Shown in pieces: positions 1-9,229 of a DNA stretch of 64,000 nucleotides (position 1 is the first letter of the stretch; every line of letters begins with the position of its first letter). Under the pieces are notes generated by a model. That model was not told the DNA's origin, did not search any database, and saw only the letters and a list, made by a program, of their open reading frames with translations. Origin of the DNA: Pigmentiphaga litoralis (GTDB lineage Bacteria; Pseudomonadota; Gammaproteobacteria; Burkholderiales; Burkholderiaceae_B); NCBI RefSeq assembly GCF_013408655.1, contig NZ_JACCBP010000003.1, forward strand, positions 248,001 to 312,000, in the 5' to 3' direction. A program made the position numbers and the translations under genes.

Positions 1-1
1 C

Positions 2-2470
2 GCCACGGCGGGTTCGATCATCGACGGCGGCGACACCTACGTGAACGTCACGGCATCGGGCCTACGCCTGGTGGCGGGCGTCGGCGTCGGTAGTGCGTCG
101 GACCTGTTCGACACCCGCGTCGATACCGTCGCAGCACGCGGCACGTCGGGCGGCATCTTCCTGAACGAACTCGACGGCGTGACGGTCGGCGACGTGGCCG
201 TGACGGTGCAGAAGGCAGGCGCTGCTTCGGTCACCACCGACCCGGCCATCGGCGACCTGCGCACCACGGCAGGCAACGGCGGCATCGTGCTGAAGGCTGG
301 CGGCGATGTGCTGCTGACCGCCGGCGCGGGCGCCGCCGATGGCGCCATCTCGGCCAACGGCAGCGGCGGTGTCCGGATCGAAACGACCGGCACCGGCAAG
401 ATCACCGCGGCCGCTGGCGCCGACATCGCGTCCGGCACGGGCAACATCGTGCTGAACGGCGCGGGCGACGTGCTCGCAGGCAAGGTGGCCACGCAAGGCC
501 AGGCCAACGTGTCCTCGCAATTGGGCACGGCCTTCATCACCCAGCCGGTCGACGCGCAAGGCAAGGACGTCGAACTGGTGGGCAACGTCATCGACATCGG
601 CGCACCGATCGCCAGCGCCGGCGGCACGCTCACGATCCGCCCCGCCGATCCGGCACGCGACATCGTGGTCGGCGACGCCTCACTGGCCACGGCCTACCCG
701 GACGCGCTGTACGTCGGCAACGGTGCGATCGGCGCACTGGTTCCCGGCTTCCAGGCCATCACGATCGGCAGCGGCGCAGCGGACGAAATCATCCGCATCA
801 GCGGCGTGACCAACCCGGTCAAGTTCGCCGATCCGCTGGTGCTGAACGCCACCGGCGCCGGCAGCCAGGTGGTCCTGCAAGGCACGGTCTCGGCGGGCGC
901 CCTGACGGTGCTCGGTTCCGGCGCCGGCACGACGGCCTCGGCCGCCACCCTGCAAGTGCAGGGCGCGGTCGACGTCAACGACCGCTTCCTGGTCGATGGC
1001 GCAGTCCAGGTCGCAGCCGGCCTGGGCGGCAAGTCCGGCGACATCACCTTCCGCGGCGCAGTCGATGCCGTGGCGGGTGGCGCAGCCGACTCGCTGGTGC
1101 TGTCGGGCCAGGGCGGTTCGGTGACTTTCGGCGGCACGATCGGCGCCGGCACCGCACTGAACACCCTGCAGGTGTCCGATGCCGTCAACGTGGTCTTCGA
1201 CAAGTCGGTGCACGTGACTGGCGACGTCGTGATCCAGGCGTCCGGCACGGTGCAGTTCAACGACCTGCTGACGCTCGATGGCGGCACGCTGCGCATCGTC
1301 GGCGCCTCGTCGGTCATGCTGGGCACGGTCCAACTGGGCAACGGCGGCGACTTGGTGATCTCGGCGAACATGCTGAGTCTGCTGGGCAACGTCACCAGCT
1401 CGGGCGACGCCAACCTGACCCTGTTCGCAGCCACGCCGAACGGCAACATCGTGATCGGTGGCAGCGGCGCGGCCGGCTCGCTGGTGATCACCGGCGATAC
1501 CCTGGCGCATCTGCAGGGCTTCTCGACGGTGGACATCGGCAGCGCGGTCAACGGCCAGGCCACCCCGGCCTCCGGTTCCGCCACGGTCGATCTGTCCGCA
1601 CTGGCCAAGCTGTCGGCCGGCCAAGTCAATGTCCACGGCAGCCAGGTTGCGCTGCAAGGCGTCGGCCAGCTGACCGGCGTCACGGGCGGCATCAGCATCG
1701 ACTCGGCAGGTGTGTTGAGCATGGGCGGCACTACGTCGCTCACGACCAACGGCGCGTCGATCACGATGCACGCGCAGGACAACCTGACCCTGGGCAGCCT
1801 GAACACCGGCGCCACGGGCACGGTGGTGCTGGTCAGCAACAGCGGCATCATCAGCGACGTCGGCAACGGCACCGCGCCCAACGTCACCACCGGTACCCTG
1901 GTGATGCGTGGCTACGGTCCGGTCTGGCAGAACGGCCAGTCGGCGGTGGCGGCGATCGAAGTGGCAGCCAGCCGCATCGACGTCGACGCCCCGGGTGGAC
2001 TGGTCCTGCGCGACAGCGGCGCCAATGGCGAAACGGTGTTCAACCTGTACCAGGGCACGCAAGTGCACCGTCAGCTGGTGGCACTGGGCACGCCGGAACG
2101 CGTGACCTCGCCCCTGCAACCCGACCTGGGTGGCATGAACGGCGTCACCGCCAGCATCGCGGCTGACGGCCTGTCGTCCGCTGTGTCGGCCCGCAGCTTC
2201 GCGGCCTTCTCCTCGCCCAGCCTGTCGGCGCTGTTGCCGACCAGCGAAGCGACCCGCGCCTACCTGAGCCAGTTGTACGGCTCGACGGTGCAGGTGGATC
2301 TGGCCGATATGGACGCCGAAGACGAACTGGGCCTGCTGGGTCCGGTGGCCGCCGAGCAACTGGAGCAGGCCTACCTGCTCGGGTCGCTCTCCAGCCAGCC
2401 GACCGCGGCCGGTGTCGGTTCCGTCGGGACCGACCAGTTCGAGTACTGGGACGAAACGCTGGTGCTGTAA
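2..2470 (+). CDS. Filamentous-haemagglutinin-like adhesin, C-terminal part (5' end outside window)
   Basis: The reading frame is open from the left edge, so the start lies outside the window and at least 822 C-terminal residues are seen. The protein is built from short Gly/Ala/Val/Thr/Asn/Asp-rich segments with alternating hydrophobic residues, the composition of a right-handed beta-helix as in FHA-type haemagglutinins secreted by two-partner systems. No beta-barrel autotransporter domain is visible at the C-terminus, which ends in an aromatic/acidic tail (FEYWDETLVL); this favours a TpsA-type exoprotein needing a separate TpsB pore, not seen here. Likely role is surface adhesion or biofilm. 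A strong terminator follows 50 bp after the stop. The family call is from composition and repeat style, not a specific motif. Confidence 0.75.
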   Translation, partial: ATAGSIIDGGDTYVNVTASGLRLVAGVGVGSASDLFDTRVDTVAARGTSGGIFLNELDGVTVGDVAVTVQKAGAASVTTDPAIGDLRTTAGNGGIVLKAGGDVLLTAGAGAADGAISANGSGGVRIETTGTGKITAAAGADIASGTGNIVLNGAGDVLAGKVATQGQANVSSQLGTAFITQPVDAQGKDVELVGNVIDIGAPIASAGGTLTIRPADPARDIVVGDASLATAYPDALYVGNGAIGALVPGFQAITIGSGAADEIIRISGVTNPVKFADPLVLNATGAGSQVVLQGTVSAGALTVLGSGAGTTASAATLQVQGAVDVNDRFLVDGAVQVAAGLGGKSGDITFRGAVDAVAGGAADSLVLSGQGGSVTFGGTIGAGTALNTLQVSDAVNVVFDKSVHVTGDVVIQASGTVQFNDLLTLDGGTLRIVGASSVMLGTVQLGNGGDLVISANMLSLLGNVTSSGDANLTLFAATPNGNIVIGGSGAAGSLVITGDTLAHLQGFSTVDIGSAVNGQATPASGSATVDLSALAKLSAGQVNVHGSQVALQGVGQLTGVTGGISIDSAGVLSMGGTTSLTTNGASITMHAQDNLTLGSLNTGATGTVVLVSNSGIISDVGNGTAPNVTTGTLVMRGYGPVWQNGQSAVAAIEVAASRIDVDAPGGLVLRDSGANGETVFNLYQGTQVHRQLVALGTPERVTSPLQPDLGGMNGVTASIAADGLSSAVSARSFAAFSSPSLSALLPTSEATRAYLSQLYGSTVQVDLADMDAEDELGLLGPVAAEQLEQAYLLGSLSSQPTAAGVGSVGTDQFEYWDETLVL

Positions 2471-2522
2471 GCCGTAAAAGGCGGGGCCTGCGGGAAGCTG
2501 CCGCAGGCCTGTTGGAAAAACG

Positions 2523-2553
2523 ACAAAGGCGCCGCGAGGCGCCTTTGTTTTTT
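2523..2553 (+). terminator. Rho-independent terminator of the adhesin gene
   Basis: A perfect 11-bp stem (2523-2533 with 2538-2548), a GCGA tetraloop, and a T-run to 2553. It lies about 50 bp after the adhesin stop. Confidence 0.9.
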
Positions 2554-2630
2554 GGCCGACAGTGATGACGTTTCCGCGGCGGGATCGCACGTAGGGCAGA
2601 GGCGGGCACACGGTCGCCTGCGGCGTTGCA

Positions 2631-3422
2631 TCACACGGTGGCAGCCGCCGTCCACCATGCCGGATGACGATCGATGTACAGCGAGCACGCGGGCACGGCC
2701 ATCGTCTTCGTCCTGCGGGCCGGGCAGCGGCGCGCCTGGAAGTGGGAACTGATCACGGCAGGACGACCTTGCAGCGGCGTCCGCCAGCGGCTGGACCGCC
2801 TTTCGTAGCCGCCACCGTAGCGCAGGTCGCCGCGGTCGAACCAATGGCGCGGCTCGACATACAAGGTGTGTTCATCGAAGTGATACGGGACAACGACTTG
2901 CCCGTGGGACCAGTAGTAAACGCGGCCATAGCAGGCAAAGTGCAGCCACTTTTCCCAAGTGCGCGGGCTGTAACGATCACCGGCCAATCCGGGGCAGGCA
3001 AGGGCGACCCACAACACATGGACACCCAGCGCGTGACAGTTCGCCGTTCGCCGCGCCACCTGTTCCGCCGTCAGGTCGCTGCGCTGCACCTCAATCGCTA
3101 CCCACTGTCCCCGGATCCGGGCAAGGACGTCCGCCACGGCAACATCGCCCACCGGCGCTTCCAGCCGGACTTCGGTGACGGCCGGGTCGGCACGCAGCGC
3201 ATCATGGATCGCCATCTTGGCCTCAAGGTGCTCGGCAGATTCACCCAGTCCCCAGGCGCAGGTCAGGGGTGGCCGGTGCGCAAAATGATGGGTGACCACG
3301 CGTCCCTTCTTGAGCGTCAACCCCTCGCCGCAGCCCGGGCATCGATACGGCCCGCCGTCTTTTTGCGCCTGCCGCGCTTCGACCTTGATTTGGTCAGTGC
3401 TGCGAATGGCGGTCAGACTCAT
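2631..3422 (-). CDS. CoiA-family competence protein-like nuclease
   Basis: A 263-aa protein. The N-terminus has a zinc-ribbon-like CPGC pair (Cys28, Cys31) and an HHFAH motif (45-49); then the CoiA hallmark E-x2-H-x3-K (Glu62, His65, Lys69) and a PD-(D/E)xK-like core (Asp98, Glu111-Val-Gln113). Known CoiA proteins are needed for recombination of incoming DNA in Gram-positive competence, and homologues are scattered in proteobacteria with unproven roles. The last ~45 residues are basic and cysteine-containing and do not resemble the core. It stands alone, with the adhesin terminator convergent to it and a duplicated 26-bp element upstream. The family call is fairly firm; the function here is inferred. 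Confidence 0.7.
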   Translation of the reverse strand: MSLTAIRSTDQIKVEARQAQKDGGPYRCPGCGEGLTLKKGRVVTHHFAHRPPLTCAWGLGESAEHLEAKMAIHDALRADPAVTEVRLEAPVGDVAVADVLARIRGQWVAIEVQRSDLTAEQVARRTANCHALGVHVLWVALACPGLAGDRYSPRTWEKWLHFACYGRVYYWSHGQVVVPYHFDEHTLYVEPRHWFDRGDLRYGGGYERRSSRWRTPLQGRPAVISSHFQARRCPARRTKTMAVPACSLYIDRHPAWWTAAATV

Positions 3423-3502
3423 GGCAGGTCACCAAGGATGAAAGGTCGGGCTTTCAGATTGGAGCAGACCTGGCGAGGCGGCGCGTGCGACTTTCCGGGA
3501 AC

Positions 3503-3557
3503 CCTGCCTGAACTGACAGGCGCGGTATGCGCCTGCCTGAACTGACAGGCGCGGTAT
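3503..3557. repeat. Tandem direct repeat, 2 x 26 bp
   Basis: Identical 26-bp copies at 3503-3528 and 3532-3557, separated by 3 bp (29-bp period). Each copy contains a small inverted repeat (CCTG...CAGG). It lies upstream of the CoiA-like gene and downstream of the esterase; function unknown. Confidence 0.85.
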
Positions 3558-3623
3558 TCCACCTGACCAGACGCAGGTCATTGATGCCCGGCCCCTTGCG
3601 CTATCAACGCCTGGCCATGCGCG

Positions 3624-4616
3624 TTATTCCGCCGATCCAGGCGCGCCGTGTTCCGCCGCCATCCACCGCACCGCATGCGCCAGCCCGATCGGCAGCATCT
3701 CGCCATGGGTCTTTCCGGGCTGATGTGCGTAGCTGGCCCGGACCCCTGCGCCTGCCCCACCCGCCGCATTGACCATCCGGGCAATCGCTTCAGGACTGTC
3801 TTCGGCCATGACCCCGTCCAGCTCCTTGCCGCCGGCCAGCACGAACAGGCGGGCAGGGCGGCCGGACGCCGGGGCGCCCACCGCAACATTCCGCGCCTCC
3901 TTCACGATCGCCCGATCGTTCCACCACGTCGACGGACTGGCCGCCACATACGTCTGGTACCGGGCCGGATCCGTGAACAGCGCGTGCAGGACCAGCAGCG
4001 CCCCGAACGAATGCCCATAGATGCCCTGGCGATCGGCCGCCACCGGATACCGCTGCGCGATCAGCGGCCGCAAGGTGCCGTCCATCCACGCCAGCATGCG
4101 GTCCGCGCCGCCGCCCGGTTGCGCGCGCCCCGGCGCCGTCGGATTGCCCGGCACGCCAAGCGGCTTGTCAGCCCCCGGTGATGGCGGCGTGTAGTCCATG
4201 GACCGGGCCTGCACGTCGTAACGATCGTCCACGTCGTAGCCCACGCCCACCAGGATGACCGGCGCCCCGCGCGCCCGACCCAATTCCGCACGCGCCTGCC
4301 GCAGGCTGTCGAAGGCCGCGTTGCCATCCAGCAGGTACAGCACCGGATAGCCCCCTGCAGGCGGAGGCGCCAGCGGCCGCCACACCTGGATACGGAACCC
4401 GGTGACGCGCCAGGGCGACGGCAGCACGAACGTGTCGACCCGGTGGGCATCGATTGCCACGGCGATATCCGCCGGCTGGCTCGCCATCGGCCGGTCAGGC
4501 CGCGGCTGCGCCTGTACCTGCCACGGAAGCAGGGCGCCCAGCGTCATCAACAACGCCGCCGCTCCATCGGACGCAAAACCCAACCCGCGGACACTGATCT
4601 TCGACATGGTGTACAT
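3624..4616 (-). CDS. Secreted alpha/beta hydrolase, putative siderophore (IroE/BesA-like) esterase
   Basis: About 330 aa with a hydrophobic N-terminal signal ending near AQA. The fold is the esterase-D-like alpha/beta hydrolase: the nucleophile elbow GHSFGA puts the catalytic Ser near residue 203, and a late THGEM supplies the His. IroE-type enzymes linearise ferric catecholate siderophores in the periplasm. A 19-bp Fur-box-like sequence overlaps the start region, supporting an iron role. The frame extends upstream through TTG 4634 and ATG 4625, but these lie within or before the Fur box. I chose ATG 4616, which has GAGA 5 nt upstream; ATG 4607 is an alternative. Other carbohydrate or feruloyl esterases share the fold, so the substrate is inferred. 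Confidence 0.7.
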   Translation of the reverse strand: MYTMSKISVRGLGFASDGAAALLMTLGALLPWQVQAQPRPDRPMASQPADIAVAIDAHRVDTFVLPSPWRVTGFRIQVWRPLAPPPAGGYPVLYLLDGNAAFDSLRQARAELGRARGAPVILVGVGYDVDDRYDVQARSMDYTPPSPGADKPLGVPGNPTAPGRAQPGGGADRMLAWMDGTLRPLIAQRYPVAADRQGIYGHSFGALLVLHALFTDPARYQTYVAASPSTWWNDRAIVKEARNVAVGAPASGRPARLFVLAGGKELDGVMAEDSPEAIARMVNAAGGAGAGVRASYAHQPGKTHGEMLPIGLAHAVRWMAAEHGAPGSAE

Positions 4617-4629
4617 GATTCTCATTTGC
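4611..4629 (-). promoter_or_regulatory. Putative Fur box
   Basis: The minus-strand sequence GCAAATGAGAATCATGTAC matches the 19-bp Fur consensus at 13 of 19 positions, including the central AATGAnAATCAT core. It sits on the start region of the siderophore-esterase-like gene, where Fur binding would block initiation. Confidence 0.65.
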
Positions 4630-4807
4630 ATCAAAGAACCGCAAGTGTCGCATGTCCCGCAGCCCCGGCCACCCCGCCCGTCCGAAACCTGCCGCTACGG
4701 CTGAGCGCAAGGCACGACACGTCCTGTCAGGGATCGGGAACAATCCCGTATTCTTGGCCGGAAGGCTTGCGTCATCCGCCAAGTTTCAGGACAATCTCTG
4801 TTGATCG

Positions 4808-4840
4808 CCCCGGTTCTGATCGAGCCGGGGTTTTGTTTTT
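4808..4840 (+). terminator. Terminator-like hairpin in the greA leader
   Basis: A GC-rich stem (CCCCGG 4808-4813 with CCGGGG 4825-4830) followed by TTTTGTTTTT, on the plus strand. No plus-strand gene lies between the adhesin terminator and this hairpin, so it probably belongs to the leader of greA, 120 bp downstream. Confidence 0.75.
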
Positions 4841-4961
4841 CCGTCCGCCGCCCGGCCGCCTGTGCGTGGTCCGGTGGGGTTGAACGGGCCAGGCATCTAC
4901 CGGCCGACCCGTCATCCCGCCCAGCCGGCGGACATCCACCAGAATGTGAAGGAAGTAGAAC

Positions 4962-5438
4962 ATGGCTGCCATTCCGCTGACCGTGCGCGGTGCCGAGCGC
5001 CTGAAGCAGGAACTGCATCGTCTGAAGACGGTGGAGCGTCCCGCGGTGATCAACGCCATCTCCGAAGCGCGTGCCCAGGGCGATCTGTCCGAAAACGCCG
5101 AGTACGATGCCGCGAAAGAAAAGCAGGGCTTTATCGAAGGGCGCATCCAGGAACTGGAAAGCAAGCTGTCGAACGCACAACTGATCGACCCGACCGAACT
5201 CGACGCCGACGGCCGTATCGTCTTTGGCGCGACGGTGGACCTGGAAGACCTGGAATCGAACGAAAAAGTGACCTACCAGGTGGTGGGCGACGACGAGGCC
5301 GATATCCGCGTCAACATGATCTCGATCTCCAGCCCGATCGCGCGCGCGCTGATCGGCAAGTCGGAGGGCGACGTGGCCGAAGTGCAGGCGCCGTCGGGCG
5401 TCCGCGAGTACGAGATCCTGAACGTCCGCTATATCTGA
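4962..5438 (+). CDS. greA: Transcription elongation factor GreA
   Basis: 158 aa, the normal length for GreA. The N-terminal coiled coil carries the conserved acidic tip (QGDLSENAEYDAAKEKQ) that enters the RNA polymerase secondary channel and stimulates cleavage of backtracked transcripts. The C-terminal FKBP-like domain includes the ISSPIARALIGKSEGD motif. The ATG is preceded by GGAAG at good spacing. An intrinsic-terminator-like hairpin lies in the leader. greA next to yhbY-rlmE-ftsH is the usual proteobacterial neighbourhood, although here yhbY is on the opposite strand, convergent with greA. Confidence 0.97.
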   Translation: MAAIPLTVRGAERLKQELHRLKTVERPAVINAISEARAQGDLSENAEYDAAKEKQGFIEGRIQELESKLSNAQLIDPTELDADGRIVFGATVDLEDLESNEKVTYQVVGDDEADIRVNMISISSPIARALIGKSEGDVAEVQAPSGVREYEILNVRYI

Positions 5439-5440
5439 AT

Positions 5441-5495
5441 TGCTTCTGAAGTGCTTCTGAAGTGCTTCTGAAGTGCTTCTGAAATGCGCCTGAAG
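5441..5495. repeat. 11-bp tandem repeat array after greA
   Basis: Four copies of TGCTTCTGAAG (5441-5484, the fourth with one change) and a fifth diverged copy to 5495, beginning 2 bp after the greA stop. The unit is not a multiple of 3 and lies in non-coding sequence between convergent greA and yhbY; array length may vary between strains. Confidence 0.85.
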
Positions 5496-5690
5496 CGCGT
5501 CTGACCCGCTGGCTGACGCGTTTCCGGCGCGCCCCGCCAGGCACACCCGGCCTGCACTGAACGGCAGGCCTGCGCGAACGCCGTCCTGCCCAGGCAGGGC
5601 ATCGGGTCGCAATAAAGACAGGATCAGGGAAGGAAATCCGCCCGCCCCGCGCCACGGCATGCCGTGTGGGGGAGGGCGGTCACGGCGCGC

Positions 5691-6398
5691 TTACTTGTCG
5701 CCGCGGGTCTTGCGGGGCGCGCCGCTGCGGGCGCCGGCGCGCAACGAGAGCGCGCTGCGGGCCGAACCGGGCTTGGTGAACGACGTGGCCTTCTTGCGGG
5801 CAGCGCCCAGCGTTGAAGTCAGGCCGCCGTCGGTGCGACGCGGTGCGCTTTTGCGCGCGGCGCCGCGGGCCGAACCGGCCTCGTCATGCAAGGACGGGCG
5901 GGTCTTTTTCTCGGCTGCGCCCAGATACCGTTCACGGGCGGTGATCGGGCCGGTCGCGCGCTCGATCTTTTCGCCGCGCTTGCGCTCGGGGGCGGGCTTG
6001 CCGACCTGGGCCTGGCGCTTCGGCACGTGGGGCTCGCTGGCCTTGCGGTGCGTGTTCAAGCCGAGGGTCGACACGTCGAAACCGCTCTTCTTGTCCAGGA
6101 AGGCCTTGCCTTCCGGATCGGCTTCGGTCGGGCGATACAGAATCAGGATCTTGCCCAGGTGGTGAACCGGGGCGCAGGCGAGCTGGTCGCAAATCTGGTG
6201 CAGGATGTCTTCGCGGGCGGCGCGGTCTTCACCGCCGGCGCGCACCTTGATCAGGCCATGGGCCGACAGGTTGCGGTCGATTTCCTGCAATACCGATGCC
6301 GACAGACCCTTGTCGCCCAGCAGGACGACGGGTTTGAGGGGATGGGCGGCGGCGCGCAGGGCGCTGCGTGTTTGGGAAGTAATGTCAAGGACGGGCAT
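5691..6398 (-). CDS. yhbY: YhbY-family RNA-binding protein (CRM domain) with long basic tail
   Basis: 235 aa. Residues 1 to about 97 form the CRM/YhbY domain (R-x-L-R-x2-A-H-x-L-x-P-V-V-L-L-G-x-K-G-L pattern), which binds precursor 50S ribosomal RNA in E. coli. The remaining ~138 residues are a low-complexity tail rich in Arg, Lys, Ala, Ser and Gly, absent from the ~97-aa E. coli protein; it is probably disordered and RNA-binding. The gene diverges from rlmE, a 50S methyltransferase, across 136 bp, fitting a shared ribosome-assembly role. The start ATG at 6398 gives the canonical MPVLDIT beginning. Confidence 0.9.
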   Translation of the reverse strand: MPVLDITSQTRSALRAAAHPLKPVVLLGDKGLSASVLQEIDRNLSAHGLIKVRAGGEDRAAREDILHQICDQLACAPVHHLGKILILYRPTEADPEGKAFLDKKSGFDVSTLGLNTHRKASEPHVPKRQAQVGKPAPERKRGEKIERATGPITARERYLGAAEKKTRPSLHDEAGSARGAARKSAPRRTDGGLTSTLGAARKKATSFTKPGSARSALSLRAGARSGAPRKTRGDK

Positions 6399-6534
6399 GC
6401 CGCGATTGTACGGGACGGCGCGTCAGGACGCAGGATTCTTTGTCCGCAGTATGCTTGCGGGTGGGCGATTTCGCCAAATCAGTGGGTTAACGCACGGCGG
6501 ACGCCAGCAAGGCGCCGCGTCGGCATAAAGAAAG

Positions 6535-7191
6535 ATGGCAAAAAAGAACAAGTTTTCAACCGCCTGGCTGCACCAGCACATCAACGATCCGTATGTGAAG
6601 CAGGCCCAGCAGAAGGGATACCGCGCGCGGGCGGCCTTCAAGCTGACCGAGATCCTCGATACCGAAAAGCTGATGCGTCCTGGCGACGTCGTGGTCGACC
6701 TGGGCGCGGCGCCCGGCAGCTGGTCGCAGGTGGCGCGCGAGCGCCTGGTGGGACCGCAGGGCGTCTTGCGCGGCCGCATCCTGGCACTGGACATCCTCCC
6801 TATGGAGCCTATCGCCGATGTCGAGTTTCTGCAGGGGGACTTCCGCGAAGATGCCGTTATGCAACAACTCGAAATGTTGCTGGGTAATCAGGTGGTAGAC
6901 CTTGTAATTTCAGATATGGCCCCCAACCTTTCGGGAGTAGGAGTGGCGGACGCCGCCCGGATGGAACATGTGTGCGATCTCGCCCGCGAGTTCGCCATTG
7001 CCCATCTGAAACCCGACGGTGCGTTGGTGGTAAAGGCCTTTCACGGGAGCGGGTTTTCCCAGATCGTGAAGAGCTTCAAGGATACTTTTCATCGGGTGGT
7101 CGAACGCAAGCCGAAAGCCTCGCGGTCGAACTCCTCCGAAACGTTTCTGGTTGGCCGTGGCTTGAAGGTCAACCGGATGCGGGCAGAGTAG
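6535..7191 (+). CDS. rlmE: 23S rRNA (uridine(2552)-2'-O)-methyltransferase RlmE (FtsJ/RrmJ)
   Basis: 218 aa, matching E. coli RlmE (209 aa). It methylates the ribose of U2552 in the 23S A-loop using S-adenosylmethionine during late 50S assembly. Visible features are the SAM-binding motif [13 protein letters not shown], the [11 protein letters not shown] motif, and the K-D-K-E catalytic set (Lys in AFKL, Asp in SDMAP, Lys in VVKAFHG, Glu in SSETFLV). It lies 76 bp upstream of ftsH in the same orientation, the conserved heat-shock pair. Confidence 0.96.
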   Translation: MAKKNKFSTAWLHQHINDPYVKQAQQKGYRARAAFKLTEILDTEKLMRPGDVVVDLGAAPGSWSQVARERLVGPQGVLRGRILALDILPMEPIADVEFLQGDFREDAVMQQLEMLLGNQVVDLVISDMAPNLSGVGVADAARMEHVCDLAREFAIAHLKPDGALVVKAFHGSGFSQIVKSFKDTFHRVVERKPKASRSNSSETFLVGRGLKVNRMRAE

Positions 7192-7267
7192 AATCAGGCA
7201 ATCAGTTTCGACCGCTCGGTATCTTCCGGGCGGTTGGCCGGTCGGCAATACGAGTAGGAGATCGACC

Positions 7268-9148
7268 TTGAACAATATGTTCTCCAAAGTCGCGGTCTGG
7301 ATGGTGATCGCGTTTGTTTTGTTCACGGTCTTCAAGCAATTTGAAGGCCGTGCTCGCCCGCAGGATACGGTGTCGTACTCCCAGTTCATGGAAGAGGCGA
7401 AGGCAGGTCGTATCCAGAAGGTGGACGTCCAGGGCGATATCCTGAACGTCACGCCGGCTGACGGCCGTCCGTACTCCATCACGTCCCCTGGCGATCTGTG
7501 GCTGGTTGGCGACCTGATGAAATACGGCGTGCAGGTGTCCGGCAAGCCCAAGGAAGAGCCGTCTCTGCTGATGAGCCTGTTCGTGTCGTGGTTCCCGATG
7601 CTGCTGCTGATCGGCGTGTGGATATTCTTCATGCGGCAGATGCAGGGCGGGGGGCGCGGTGGTGCCTTCAATTTCGGCAAGTCGCGTGCGCGGATGCTGG
7701 ATGAGAACACCAACACTGTCACCTTTGCCGACGTGGCAGGCTGTGACGAAGCCAAGGAAGACGTGCAGGAACTGGTCGACTTCTTGCGGGACCCCACCAA
7801 GTTCCAGAAGCTGGGTGGCCGCATTCCCCGTGGCGTGCTGATGGTGGGTTCGCCAGGTACCGGCAAGACGCTGCTGGCTCGCGCCATCGCCGGCGAAGCC
7901 AAGGTCCCGTTCTTTAGCATTTCCGGTTCGGACTTCGTTGAAATGTTCGTTGGCGTGGGCGCTGCGCGCGTGCGCGACATGTTCGAAAACGCCAAGAAGC
8001 AGTCGCCTTGCATCATCTTCATCGACGAAATCGATGCAGTCGGTCGCCAGCGCGGCGCCGGCCTGGGTGGCGGCAACGACGAACGCGAACAGACGCTGAA
8101 CCAGATGCTGGTCGAGATGGACGGCTTTGAAACGAGCACGGGCATCATCGTGATCGCCGCCACCAACCGTCCGGACGTGCTGGACCCCGCGCTGCTGCGT
8201 CCGGGCCGTTTCGACCGCCAGGTCGTGGTGCCGCTGCCGGATATCCGTGGCCGCGACCAGATCCTGAAGGTCCACATGCGCAAGGTGCCGGTCAATACGG
8301 ACGTCGACGCATCGGTCCTGGCTCGCGGTACCCCGGGTTTCTCGGGCGCCGACCTCGCCAACCTGGTGAACGAAGCCGCGCTGTTCGCAGCCCGCCGCAA
8401 CGGCCGTACGGTCGAAATGTCGGACTTCGAAAAGGCGAAGGACAAGATCATCATGGGCGCGGAACGCCGCTCGCTGGTCATGCCTGAAGAAGAACGCCGC
8501 AACACGGCGTATCACGAGTCGGGTCACGCCATCGTCGCCCGCATGCTGCCCAAGACCGACCCGGTCCACAAGGTCACGATCATTCCTCGTGGCCGTGCCC
8601 TGGGTGTGACCATGCAGCTGCCGGAAATCGACCGATACAGCATGGACAAAGAACGCATGCTGAACACCATTTCGGTGCTGTTCGGTGGCCGGATTGCCGA
8701 AGAAGTCTTCATGCACCAGATGACGACGGGCGCATCCAACGACTTCGAACGTGCCACGGCGATTGCCCGTGACATGGTGACGCGCTACGGCATGACCGAC
8801 ACGCTCGGCACCATGGTGTACGCCGAAAACGAAGGCGAAGTGTTCCTGGGTCGCAGCATCACCAAGACGACGCAGATGTCGGAATCGACCATGCAGAAGG
8901 TCGACAACGAGATCCGCCGGATCATCGACGAGCAGTACGGCGTCGCGCGCAAGATCCTGGAAGACAACCGCGACAAGGTGGAAGTCATGACCAAGGCCCT
9001 GCTCGAATGGGAAACCATCGACATGGACCAGATCAACGACATCATCGACGGCCGGCCCCCGCGTCCGCCGAAGCTGCCCGAGTCGAACAACACCCCCACG
9101 CCGCCCACCACGCCCGGGGTCACCCCGAACGCGCACGCGCCGGCCTGA
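7268..9148 (+). CDS. ftsH: ATP-dependent zinc metalloprotease FtsH
   Basis: 626 aa. Two N-terminal membrane helices (about residues 4-22 and 100-120) flank a periplasmic domain; then the AAA+ module with Walker A GSPGTGKT (194-201) and Walker [10 protein letters not shown], and the zinc protease motif HESGH (416-420). It degrades membrane and regulatory proteins at the inner membrane as a hexamer. The start is TTG at 7268, preceded by AGGAG at good spacing, giving MNNMFSK. The C-terminal tail is Pro/Thr-rich. A strong hairpin terminator follows. Confidence 0.97.
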   Translation: MNNMFSKVAVWMVIAFVLFTVFKQFEGRARPQDTVSYSQFMEEAKAGRIQKVDVQGDILNVTPADGRPYSITSPGDLWLVGDLMKYGVQVSGKPKEEPSLLMSLFVSWFPMLLLIGVWIFFMRQMQGGGRGGAFNFGKSRARMLDENTNTVTFADVAGCDEAKEDVQELVDFLRDPTKFQKLGGRIPRGVLMVGSPGTGKTLLARAIAGEAKVPFFSISGSDFVEMFVGVGAARVRDMFENAKKQSPCIIFIDEIDAVGRQRGAGLGGGNDEREQTLNQMLVEMDGFETSTGIIVIAATNRPDVLDPALLRPGRFDRQVVVPLPDIRGRDQILKVHMRKVPVNTDVDASVLARGTPGFSGADLANLVNEAALFAARRNGRTVEMSDFEKAKDKIIMGAERRSLVMPEEERRNTAYHESGHAIVARMLPKTDPVHKVTIIPRGRALGVTMQLPEIDRYSMDKERMLNTISVLFGGRIAEEVFMHQMTTGASNDFERATAIARDMVTRYGMTDTLGTMVYAENEGEVFLGRSITKTTQMSESTMQKVDNEIRRIIDEQYGVARKILEDNRDKVEVMTKALLEWETIDMDQINDIIDGRPPRPPKLPESNNTPTPPTTPGVTPNAHAPA

Positions 9149-9229
9149 CGGTGTCCTGCCTCGCGCATAGGTCTGGTGCTGCTCCTTAAACGGCGAGCCA
9201 GACCGATGCCGGGGCAACCAGCATGCTCC

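Noticed and set aside
680..2611. Long minus-strand ORF antisense to the adhesin
   Set aside because: Its composition (His/Arg/Gln/Asp-rich) is the antisense shadow of GC-rich codons; no domain and it runs through the adhesin terminator.
5441..5495. Possible CRISPR array
   Set aside because: Units are directly adjacent 11-mers with no spacers; likewise the 17-bp array at 42742-42809 and the duplicated 26-mer at 3503-3557.
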